From: Ureibacillus yapensis
GTDB taxonomy: Bacteria > Bacillota > Bacilli > Bacillales_A > Planococcaceae
NCBI RefSeq assembly: GCF_003515775.1
Contig: NZ_QWEI01000003.1
Location: forward strand, 248,001-312,000
Reading direction: 5' to 3'
DNA length: 64,000 nt
The position numbers and the translations under genes are program-made. Below the pieces are notes generated by a model that did not search any database, was not told the origin of the DNA, and saw only the letters and a program-made list of their open reading frames with translations. Shown here in pieces: positions 35,451 through 42,780 of the stretch (within the stretch, counting starts at the first letter, position 1; every line of letters begins with the position of its first letter).

Positions 35451-35760
35451 GATGACCATTCCTTATATCGGGAATAGGACGATGATGATCTTTTTCGATA
35501 TAAAATACTTCAATATCATCAATATGCACCCGGAATTCTTCCCCATCTAATTCAGTTACATTTGTTACTTCCGCGCAGATAAACAAATAATCACTCTCAA
35601 CTTTCTCAATTCTCCCAATAATTAAAAAAGGGAAAGGAAAAATTATGATCAGCGCTCTATTCCCTACATTTTCCCTAAATTCCATCGTGACATCAAGTTC
35701 ACGAATAGCATTTATATCCACTACTTGTTTTCCTGATTGATTCAGAAAATCATCCCTCAT
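35443..35760 (-). CDS. MnxF/MnxE-like small subunit (105 aa)
   Basis: A small beta-rich protein directly upstream of, and overlapping, the multicopper oxidase. The core RALIIIFPFPFLIIGRIEKVESDYLFICAEV followed by FRVHIDDIEVFYIE looks like one Sm/DUF2642-like barrel. In the known mnx operon two small genes, mnxE and mnxF, immediately precede mnxG and their products form the Mnx complex with it; position and size here fit, although I assign by context rather than alignment. Start is the ATG at 35760, nine bases after AGAAAGG. Confidence 0.65.
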   Translation of the reverse strand: MRDDFLNQSGKQVVDINAIRELDVTMEFRENVGNRALIIIFPFPFLIIGRIEKVESDYLFICAEVTNVTELDGEEFRVHIDDIEVFYIEKDHHRPIPDIRNGHHA

Positions 35761-35793
35761 AGAGTTCACCCTTTCTGTAGTTTTTTCATGTCT

Positions 35794-36081
35794 CTAAATA
35801 AGCGGAATTTGTCGATTCATATCAAATTCAGTGAACACTGCAATATGTTCAATTGGAAAACTTAAAGGTGTCGGAAAACGATAAAATGGTGCGTTGTGCA
35901 TTTTGATGATTACAGGATCTAATGTGATAAACCCATTTTGAACCTCCGTAACTACACCAGTGAAAATTGGACGAAAAGTTTGGCCTAAAAGATTTAATTG
36001 TTTACTTTCCGTTACGAGTAATACCGATTTATTCAATACGTCAAGGAACAATCTATTTTCAGGGAGAATATTCTCTTCCAC
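35794..36081 (-). CDS. MnxE/MnxF-like small subunit (95 aa)
   Basis: A 95-residue beta-rich protein with the pattern VLLVTESKQLNLLGQTFRPIFTG, then VVTEVQNGFITLDPVII and LSFPIEHIAVFTEF, again one barrel-like domain. It uses a GTG start with a near-perfect AGGAGGTGAT ribosome site. It is the first of the two small genes before the oxidase and likely a complex partner. No signal peptide or membrane helix is present. Confidence 0.65.
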   Translation of the reverse strand: MEENILPENRLFLDVLNKSVLLVTESKQLNLLGQTFRPIFTGVVTEVQNGFITLDPVIIKMHNAPFYRFPTPLSFPIEHIAVFTEFDMNRQIPLI

Positions 36082-36227
36082 TACTTATCACCTCCTACTT
36101 TTTTAGTCATAATTAGTTTATGGAACTATAATTTATTTACATAATCAAACACACAATTTTCCAGTAATTTAACAATTATTTTCCAAAAAATATATTTCTA
36201 TTGAAAATTCCGCTTTTAAAAAAGCAG

Positions 36228-36968
36228 TTATTTTTCTCTTGTTAGTTTACTAGCAAATAATTTAGCGAAGAACCGCTCGAAAAATGAAGTAAATCTTGTC
36301 TGTTTAATGTATTGAATGTTGCGAATTGAAATCTCTTTTTCATCTATTTTCAATTTTCCCTTAAGTACTTTCCGAATTTTACCCTTCATGATTGTTTTGG
36401 AATAAATGGTTAGTTTTGTGCCAATCCATGTTTTTAAATTGGTTTCAAGTAACTCTTCAAAAAATTGCTGTCTTAAGGTCTCCTTTTCAGCTACAGTTAC
36501 AGCAAAATTTGTAAGGAGTTTCTTTCTTAACTCTGCATCTATAACTACATGCTGATGTGTTCCCGGGACATCGGGGAGTCCAAAGGGAGATTTTGCAGAA
36601 TGAATCACCGAATACGGTATCCATATTCTTGTAAAAAGCGTTCGAAGCATGACAAAATCTCTCCCCACAACAGTTACTTTCGCAATAGTATGAATGACTT
36701 CTTCATGATTTCGCGAATAAACTTCAACAAGTTGATTCTTTTTTGATTTAAAAAACTTTAGTAGAATCATTTGCTGTTTCGAATTTGGGAGCTTATTACC
36801 CAAGTTATTCAAATTCGCACTATGAATATATTCTTGCAGCATCTTTAATTCGTGCAACGGTTTGGGGCTGGCAGGTGAAGTGTACCCTTCTTCCTTTTTC
36901 AATTCAGGATATTGTTTTTCATACATGACCGTTCCAAAACTTCCTTTCTTGATATCAATTGCTGTCAT
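36228..36968 (-). CDS. Barrel-domain protein upstream of the oxidase operon (246 aa)
   Basis: A basic protein whose middle and C-terminal parts (VVGRDFVMLRTLFTRIWIPYSVI; then KGKIRKVLKGKLKIDEKEISIRNIQYIK) parallel the 278-residue protein downstream of the oxidase. It ends with a basic amphipathic tail. The ATG at 36968 has no ribosome site and lies three bases after the last unit of a tandem repeat. The in-frame ATG at 36926 follows AAAGGAAG at long spacing and may be the real start. Probably the first gene of the oxidase cluster; function unknown, inferred spore-surface component. Confidence 0.6.
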   Translation of the reverse strand: MTAIDIKKGSFGTVMYEKQYPELKKEEGYTSPASPKPLHELKMLQEYIHSANLNNLGNKLPNSKQQMILLKFFKSKKNQLVEVYSRNHEEVIHTIAKVTVVGRDFVMLRTLFTRIWIPYSVIHSAKSPFGLPDVPGTHQHVVIDAELRKKLLTNFAVTVAEKETLRQQFFEELLETNLKTWIGTKLTIYSKTIMKGKIRKVLKGKLKIDEKEISIRNIQYIKQTRFTSFFERFFAKLFASKLTREK

Positions 36969-36973
36969 CTATT

Positions 36974-37125
36974 TGTGACTGTCGCTACGCTTTCGTCACA
37001 GCCAAAACATATGTGACTGTCGCTACGCTTTTGTCACAGCCAAAACATATGTGACTGTCGCTGCGCTTTCGTCACAGCTAAAACATATGTGACTGTCGCT
37101 ACGCTTTCGTCACAGCCAAAACATA
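36974..37125. repeat. Four tandem copies of a 38-bp hairpin repeat
   Basis: Copies begin at 36974, 37012, 37050 and 37088, an exact 38-base period with only a few substitutions. Each unit contains TGTGAC and GTCACA as arms around GTCGCTACGCTTT, so each can fold, and ends with GCCAAAACATA. The array occupies the leader of the barrel-protein gene. Confidence 0.9.
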
Positions 37126-37201
37126 TATCTCTATTTAATTGATCCACTAAATTATTGAAATTTTGTATTCAACTTTTAACTATTAGAAGTTGGACTTCAC
37201 C

Positions 37202-37247
37202 TATTGTATGAAACTGTCACAAGCTGGCTCGGCATTTTCATACAATA
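37202..37247. promoter_or_regulatory. Inverted repeat carrying sigma-K-like -10 elements
   Basis: Twelve-base perfect arms TATTGTATGAAA / TTTCATACAATA separated by 22 bases. Each arm contains CATACAATA, which fits the sigma-K -10 pattern CATANNNTA, one facing each direction. The minus-strand copy (37210-37202) could start transcription into the oxidase cluster. The plus-strand copy is too close to the ribosome site of the gene at 37267. No clear -35 AC is present at the expected distance for the minus copy. Confidence 0.4.
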
Positions 37248-37266
37248 AGTGAGGAGGGGATATTTT

Positions 37267-37674
37267 TTGAGTATTTTAATTTTATTTGTTCTTGCCAGCT
37301 ATTTTTTGGTTTGCGTTGTTTCTTACTTGTTCTTGAGAAAAATGAGGTATCTTATTAGTTATCATCTTGGCATGAATCTTGCAATGACAGCCAGCGGAAT
37401 CATGGGCATTGCTGTTGGTACCTTACTGGGTTATGCATTCCCCGCCCACTATACTGTCATTACTATTTTCGCTACAATTTTGGCTATGGGGATTGGTGCT
37501 CTCTTTGGTGCTTTAGTTGATTACCAGACATTACTCTCCGGTGTATCCAATGGACTGATGGCAGGCATTATGGGACCTATGATCGGGGTCGTTGCAGACC
37601 TAATGCTTGTTACATTCTGTTCTTTGCTGGTCTATATCATGTTTGGATTGCTCTGTTTTTCTATTAGGTCTTGA
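37267..37674 (+). CDS. Small polytopic membrane protein (135 aa)
   Basis: Four predicted membrane helices, rich in Gly and Met (MTASGIMGIAVGTLLGYAF, ATILAMGIGALFGALVDY, GLMAGIMGPMIGVVADLM). I start at the TTG at 37267, seven bases after AGGAGGGGA; a GTG at 37249 lies upstream of that site. Its stop abuts the stop of the convergent CopC-CopD gene. Met-rich helices next to a copper gene suggest a link to metal handling, but this is only context. Confidence 0.65.
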   Translation: MSILILFVLASYFLVCVVSYLFLRKMRYLISYHLGMNLAMTASGIMGIAVGTLLGYAFPAHYTVITIFATILAMGIGALFGALVDYQTLLSGVSNGLMAGIMGPMIGVVADLMLVTFCSLLVYIMFGLLCFSIRS

Positions 37675-38976
37675 CTAGGGCAGCGGATTTAAAGATGTTA
37701 AAATTGACACTAAAATGATTAAAATTATAAGTAACAGAAAATCTATTTTTATCGGTAATTTTAAATCCGCTAGTCTTCCCCTTTTCATTTTCATTCGTAT
37801 GAAAGCTCCAATCACGACAACCCCCAAGACAGCTGCAATTTTAAACAGCAACACAATACCCCAATCCGTCAGTATGGCATCTTGATCGGGCAGATATAGA
37901 TAAGAAATTATGCTCCCCGAAACGCTCAACAAGACAATACTAATAACGGCAGCCTTCGAAAAAATAGGTAAAAAACTTTTTACATAGAGCTGCTGCTTTC
38001 TCCAAAATAACAGCATATAGAAGAGACCTGCTGCCCAAATTGCTGCTGCAAAAAGATGAATACCATTTAAGGCTACTAGCAGAGAAGTTGGTTCGAATTC
38101 CTGCGTATGGCCGTTAAAACTTTTAGCAACAACGATTGTAAGCACCCACAAAAAATCAAACAATCGATTTTTAAATAAAAAGAAAAAACCAGCTAAAGAA
38201 AAAATCAGCGAGACAATCCATAGTTTTCCGAATAGAGTATCAATAGGGAAATCAAATTTGAAAGAAATCCCCTGACTTGTAAAAACATTCATCTGAACCA
38301 ACAAGAAAATCATTAATCCAGTAAAATGGATTAATTGAAAAATCATCCCAAAAAATAAAAATTTTTTTCTCAATTCAAAAGAATGGTTTTTTATAGTTCG
38401 CCAAATAAGAATCCAGCCTACAATCATCAATAATCCAAAATAGTAAATTGCTTTTGCAATATAATGAATCATCCCCAAATAATCAGCTGAATCTTGATTA
38501 TTCTCAAAGTTAGATGCATTCGACATATCATTTCCTTGTGACTTACCAATGCTTCCTGAAGTCTCTTCTTTAACATAATCATGATTAATTGACGGGGACG
38601 ATTTCCAATTCACATGAAAAGTATAGTTTCCCTCGATTACATGACCGTCATTTGAAGAAATGACAGCATACTGCACTTTGTACTGGCCATTGGGCAGTTG
38701 TGGAAGTTGGCTTTCAATTGTTTTTTTATCTTCACTTATGGAAGCTACCCTAACATCAACCTCCTGATTCTCCATATCCAAAACCTTGATTGAAAAACTG
38801 CTGTCGACTTGATTGCTAAACTTTATACTGATGCTGCTTGGAGAAGATTCCAATGTACTGTTTGGAAGGGGTGTTTCTTCCACAACAAACACGTGTGCAC
38901 TAACAAACGAACTCATGAACATAAAAAGAAAAGCAATGAATAAACAGCTAGTAACTTTGGAAATTGTTTGAGTCAT
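37675..38976 (-). CDS. CopC-CopD fusion, copper uptake/homeostasis protein (YcnJ-like)
   Basis: A 433-residue protein with signal peptide, an extracytoplasmic CopC domain (residues about 28-125) and a C-terminal CopD-type membrane domain of about eight helices. The first mature His is in SAHVFVVEE and the second copper-ligand region is VISSNDGHVIEGNYTFHV, as in CopC and B. subtilis YcnJ. Such fusions take copper into or across the membrane. Lying between the oxidase cluster and the His-rich gene on the same strand, it could supply copper for the multicopper oxidase. Confidence 0.85.
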   Translation of the reverse strand: MTQTISKVTSCLFIAFLFMFMSSFVSAHVFVVEETPLPNSTLESSPSSISIKFSNQVDSSFSIKVLDMENQEVDVRVASISEDKKTIESQLPQLPNGQYKVQYAVISSNDGHVIEGNYTFHVNWKSSPSINHDYVKEETSGSIGKSQGNDMSNASNFENNQDSADYLGMIHYIAKAIYYFGLLMIVGWILIWRTIKNHSFELRKKFLFFGMIFQLIHFTGLMIFLLVQMNVFTSQGISFKFDFPIDTLFGKLWIVSLIFSLAGFFFLFKNRLFDFLWVLTIVVAKSFNGHTQEFEPTSLLVALNGIHLFAAAIWAAGLFYMLLFWRKQQLYVKSFLPIFSKAAVISIVLLSVSGSIISYLYLPDQDAILTDWGIVLLFKIAAVLGVVVIGAFIRMKMKRGRLADLKLPIKIDFLLLIILIILVSILTSLNPLP

Positions 38977-39056
38977 TTTTCTTATCTCCTTTATTACCCA
39001 CTATGTTATTCATCGCTTTTGAATTTGACTAAAGATTTTTAGCAAGCACTAATCTT

Positions 39057-40409
39057 CTAGCAGCACTTTTCGTTTTGGTTATTGTCATCCAGCCATTTTA
39101 TATATTCCATTTTATCTTTTAAAAGGGTCATCATCGAATGGCGATTTTCTTTAATATCGACAAAATCAACGCCAACATGCTTTGTCTTGCCTCTGAATTT
39201 TCTTCGCCCAACTGTTCCAATTTCAATCGGCTTATGATGGTTGCATAACAATTTAAAATTTAAATTGTCTCTGAATCCACGTAAGTTTAGACGAAAGTGA
39301 TTGGGACAATGATGTGTGTGTCTACAGTGGTTACACGCAAAATGATGAAGTTGACCGTGCTTAGATCCATGGGATTCATGGCGTCCACATCCACATCCAT
39401 CTTGATGTCCATGATGGTGTCCGCGCTCGAATTCATGGTGGTGCCCATGCTCGAATCCATGGTTATGCTCATTGCGATGTCTACATCTGCATCCATCTTG
39501 ATGCTCGTTGTGATGTCTACATCTACATCCTTCTTGATGCTCATGGTGGTGCCCATGCTCGAATCCATTGTGATGCTCATTACGATGTCTACATCTGCAT
39601 CCATCTTGATGCTCGTTGTGATGTCTACATCTACATCCTTCTTGATGCTCATGGTGGTGCCCATGCTCGAATCCATGGTGATGCTCATTACGATGTCTAC
39701 ATCTGCATCCATCTTGATGCTCGTTGTGATGTCTACATCTACATCCTTCTTGATGCTCATGGTGGTGCCCATGCTCGAATCCATGGTGATGCTCATTACG
39801 ATGTCTACATCTGCATCCATCTTGATGCTCGTTGTGATGTCTACATCTACATCCTTCTTGATGCTCATGGTGGTGCCCATGCTCGAATCCATGGTGATGC
39901 TCATTACGATGTCTACATCTGCATCCATCTTGATGCTCGTTGTGATGTCTACATCTACATCCTTCTTGATGCTCATGGTGGTGCCCATGCTCGAATCCAT
40001 GGTGATGCTCATTACGATGTCTACATCTGCATCCATCTTGATGCTCGTTGTGATGTCTACATCTACATCCTTCTTGATGCTCATGGTGGTGCCCATGCTC
40101 GAATCCATGGTGATGCTCATTATGGTGTCTACATCCGCATCCTTCTTGATGCTCATTGCAATGTCTACATCCATGGTGGTGTCCACTACCACAAACGTGG
40201 TGATCATCAAAGTGTCTACAATTTCCATGATGGATAAAGTGATCACGGTTGAACCCAAAGTTATTCATTTGACGCTCTAGATGGCGTGCTCCATAGACTT
40301 CAAATAAATGACGAAAATTATTGTTTCTCATATTACGCATATTACGTCGTTGACCACATGTGCATTCTCTGGAGTTGAATCTATTGTCATTAAACTCTTC
40401 GTTGAACAT
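39057..40409 (-). CDS. Giant His/Cys-rich tandem-repeat protein (450 aa)
   Basis: An extraordinarily His- and Cys-rich protein. Six near-identical 36-residue repeats (FEHGHHHEHQEGCRCRHHNE, then HQDGCRCRHRNEHHHG) fill the centre, flanked by partial ones. The N-terminus is CTCGQRRNMRNMRNNNFRHL. The C-terminal 85 residues form a non-repetitive domain with GTVGRRKFRGKTKHVGVDFVDI and EYIKW, similar in pattern to the GRDFV barrel unit of the neighbouring cluster proteins. AAAGGAGG precedes the ATG. Predicted to bind many metal ions; probably a spore-coat or exosporium protein linked to metal storage or mineral formation. Not a known family to me. Confidence 0.75.
   Translation of the reverse strand: MFNEEFNDNRFNSRECTCGQRRNMRNMRNNNFRHLFEVYGARHLERQMNNFGFNRDHFIHHGNCRHFDDHHVCGSGHHHGCRHCNEHQEGCGCRHHNEHHHGFEHGHHHEHQEGCRCRHHNEHQDGCRCRHRNEHHHGFEHGHHHEHQEGCRCRHHNEHQDGCRCRHRNEHHHGFEHGHHHEHQEGCRCRHHNEHQDGCRCRHRNEHHHGFEHGHHHEHQEGCRCRHHNEHQDGCRCRHRNEHHHGFEHGHHHEHQEGCRCRHHNEHQDGCRCRHRNEHHNGFEHGHHHEHQEGCRCRHHNEHQDGCRCRHRNEHNHGFEHGHHHEFERGHHHGHQDGCGCGRHESHGSKHGQLHHFACNHCRHTHHCPNHFRLNLRGFRDNLNFKLLCNHHKPIEIGTVGRRKFRGKTKHVGVDFVDIKENRHSMMTLLKDKMEYIKWLDDNNQNEKCC
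39443..40090. repeat. Six tandem 108-bp repeats inside the His-rich gene
   Basis: Copies start at 39443, 39551, 39659, 39767, 39875 and 39983, exactly 108 bases apart, with GCCCATGCTCGAATCCAT as landmark and a further start at 40091. Identity at DNA level, including silent sites, is nearly complete, indicating recent expansion or gene conversion. The array keeps long frames open on the other strand and in another minus frame. Confidence 0.95.
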
Positions 40410-40492
40410 AAATAGCCTCCTTTCTGTTAGATTGCAATTAATATATGCAAATCTATCAAACTACCGGAGGCAACTATACTAGTTAAAAAAAT

Positions 40493-42562
40493 TTATTTAC
40501 TTTTTTCTAGATTTGAGAAAACAAATTCTAGTTTGGAATCAACTAATTTCAACTTGGCTTTTCCTTTTTTACCGCTTTTCCAAGTAAAGCGAATTTCCCT
40601 GGTTTCTTTGCCGTTCAGCAGTTTCTTGGCATCGGTTGGCGTAATTTTGCCTTTCATGATCAGCTTGCTGATAAAGAACTTGCAGGTTTTATTGGTACAA
40701 GAATATCCTTTAAAACCTTCCGCCACAGGTTGTCCGCACTCAGGGCATTTTCCCACCGTCACCACCTCTTTTTCGGCAACGTCCATATTCAGGGCGATAA
40801 ATTTATCGGTGATTTGCTTTACATACCCTAACATCTCTTTGTAAAACTCGCTTGAATTCATTTGTCCATCGGCAATGTCTTTTAGCTTTTTGCTCCAAAC
40901 TGCAGTCAATTCCGGAGAAACGATTTCATGGTGGGCTAGACTTTGGATAACATCAATTCCAAATGAAGTCGCTTTTAAGGAATTTCCTTCCCTAGCAATC
41001 ATGCCAATGGAAATCAACTTTTCAATAATTTCGGCACGTGTTGCGGAAGTGCCAATTCCTTCAGCATCCTTCAATATTTTTTGCAGCTGTTTATCCTCAA
41101 CAAACCGACCCGCATGGAACATCGCATCCAGCAATGAACTATCCGTATACCGCGCAGGCGGTTCCGTCATTTTTGATAACACTTTCGCATCGCGAATCGG
41201 GCATTCCATCCCAATATTCATCGAAGGCAATGGATGCTCTTGTTTTTTCTTGAACGATTCATATAGCACCGTATAACCCGGATCGATTACCATATGGCCA
41301 TTCGCTTTAAAAAAGAATTCATTGGATTGCAGAACAGCAGCCGTTTTATCAATCACATACGGTCGCATAAAGATCGCCAATAATCTTCTAGCAATTAAAT
41401 GATAGATTTTCAATTCTTGAGGAGAAAGTTTTTTCCTTCCAATAGGCATTTCGGTTACTGTTATGGCATGGTGGTCGGTCAGCTTTTTATCGTCCACATA
41501 TTTTTTGGAACGGATGGTTGATGATATGGCAGATGGATCGCTTATAATTTGCTGAGCAATCGGGCGATATTCCTCCAAGGAAGATAAAGACTGTAAATTG
41601 ACTACAATATTTTGGGCAAAACCTGTCGGAAGATGCTTTGATTCCGTTCTCGGATATGTAATGAGCTTTTTCTCATATAAGCTTTGAGCAATTTTCAACG
41701 TTTCAGAAGAGGTGAAACCGTAGAATTTATTTGCTTCCTTTTGCAGTTCCAAAAGAGAATGCAAAGGTGGTGCACTTATTGTTTTTCGTTCTGTTTTAAG
41801 ATCTCGAACAACTGCCGTGGGACCTATGGAAGAAAGAATGGCTTGTGCCGCTTCCAGTGTTTTCAGCTTATTTTCATTCGTTTTCAGGTCATACCAAAGC
41901 GCTTTAAATTGGCCAAGATTCAATTCCACTTGATAATAGGGCTCTGCTTTAAATTGCTGAATTTCCAGTTCTCTTTTTACCACAATTGCAAGCGTCGGCG
42001 TCATTACCCGCCCCACCTTGATCACACGTCCACCCTTTACTGTCGCGGCCCTTGTTAAATTCAATCCGATGAGCCAATCAAAAATGGTTCGATACATGGC
42101 GGCATGACGTAAATTTCTGATTAAAGCATCCTGTTCATCAATCAAATTTAATAATGCCTGTTGAATGGCCTTATCGGTTGTTTGCGAAGTCCAAAATCGT
42201 TTGACCGGCAGTCTGCAGCCAACTCTTTTATAAAAGGAATAAAAAATATTTTCTCCTTCCATCCCGGCATCACAGGCATTGATAATAAAATCATAGTGAT
42301 TTGATTTTAAGAGCTGCTCGATTTCCTTATACACTTTATAGGCCGATTTTTTTACGCGGAATTCGTATTTTTCCGGAATCATCGGCAACACTTCAAGTTT
42401 CCACTTTTTCCATTCAGGCTTGTATTCATGCGGTTCCTTCAATTCCACCACATGCCCAACGAACGATGCAAAATCGATTTCGTAAGGCAGTTGCATTTTT
42501 TTATAAACTTTTTGTATATCGCGCATAAGAGACGGCTTTTCTGCGATTAAAAGTGCTTTCAT
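40493..42562 (-). CDS. topB: DNA topoisomerase III (type IA)
   Basis: A 689-residue type IA topoisomerase that relaxes or decatenates DNA through single-strand passage. It has an N-terminal TOPRIM domain (KALLIAEKPSLMRDIQ; NACDAGMEGENIFY), the active-site Tyr in LITYPRTESKHLP, and a C-terminal Cys4 zinc finger (CPECGQPVAEGFKGYSCTNKTC). In the TOPRIM acidic triad the usual DxDxEGE appears as DAGMEGE, so the first Asp and Glu are present while the second Asp position is Gly. It is somewhat shorter than B. subtilis TopB (727 residues). The ATG follows GGGGGG. Confidence 0.88.
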   Translation of the reverse strand: MKALLIAEKPSLMRDIQKVYKKMQLPYEIDFASFVGHVVELKEPHEYKPEWKKWKLEVLPMIPEKYEFRVKKSAYKVYKEIEQLLKSNHYDFIINACDAGMEGENIFYSFYKRVGCRLPVKRFWTSQTTDKAIQQALLNLIDEQDALIRNLRHAAMYRTIFDWLIGLNLTRAATVKGGRVIKVGRVMTPTLAIVVKRELEIQQFKAEPYYQVELNLGQFKALWYDLKTNENKLKTLEAAQAILSSIGPTAVVRDLKTERKTISAPPLHSLLELQKEANKFYGFTSSETLKIAQSLYEKKLITYPRTESKHLPTGFAQNIVVNLQSLSSLEEYRPIAQQIISDPSAISSTIRSKKYVDDKKLTDHHAITVTEMPIGRKKLSPQELKIYHLIARRLLAIFMRPYVIDKTAAVLQSNEFFFKANGHMVIDPGYTVLYESFKKKQEHPLPSMNIGMECPIRDAKVLSKMTEPPARYTDSSLLDAMFHAGRFVEDKQLQKILKDAEGIGTSATRAEIIEKLISIGMIAREGNSLKATSFGIDVIQSLAHHEIVSPELTAVWSKKLKDIADGQMNSSEFYKEMLGYVKQITDKFIALNMDVAEKEVVTVGKCPECGQPVAEGFKGYSCTNKTCKFFISKLIMKGKITPTDAKKLLNGKETREIRFTWKSGKKGKAKLKLVDSKLEFVFSNLEKSK

Positions 42563-42780
42563 TGGCAGACCCCCCTTTTATCATTCTAAGTATAAATAGA
42601 AGTTTTCGTTTTGTGAAATAATTAAAATGCTCCCTTATTGTAAACCATGCTGAAAAATCGGATTTGAAAGCAAATCTTAGCGGATGTTTTGTGGAAATTA
42701 TACTTTCTGTGTGTCAAAAATATTTTTTGATAAATACTTCATCTAAATTCGTTCATAATAAAAAAAAGGACGTGATTACT

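Noticed and set aside
36974-37125. Tandem 38-bp repeats considered as a CRISPR array
   Set aside because: There are no unique spacers between copies; the units are directly joined.
39287-40258. Second minus-strand frame (323 residues) inside the His-rich gene
   Set aside because: Same repeat artefact; the product is Met/Asp/Ser repeats with no ribosome site, whereas the 450-residue frame has AAAGGAGG and a plausible non-repeat C-terminal domain.
39297-40280. Long plus-strand reading frame (327 residues) opposite the His-rich gene
   Set aside because: It exists because the 108-bp repeat has no stop in several frames. It has low-complexity Met/Ser/Val composition and no ribosome site.
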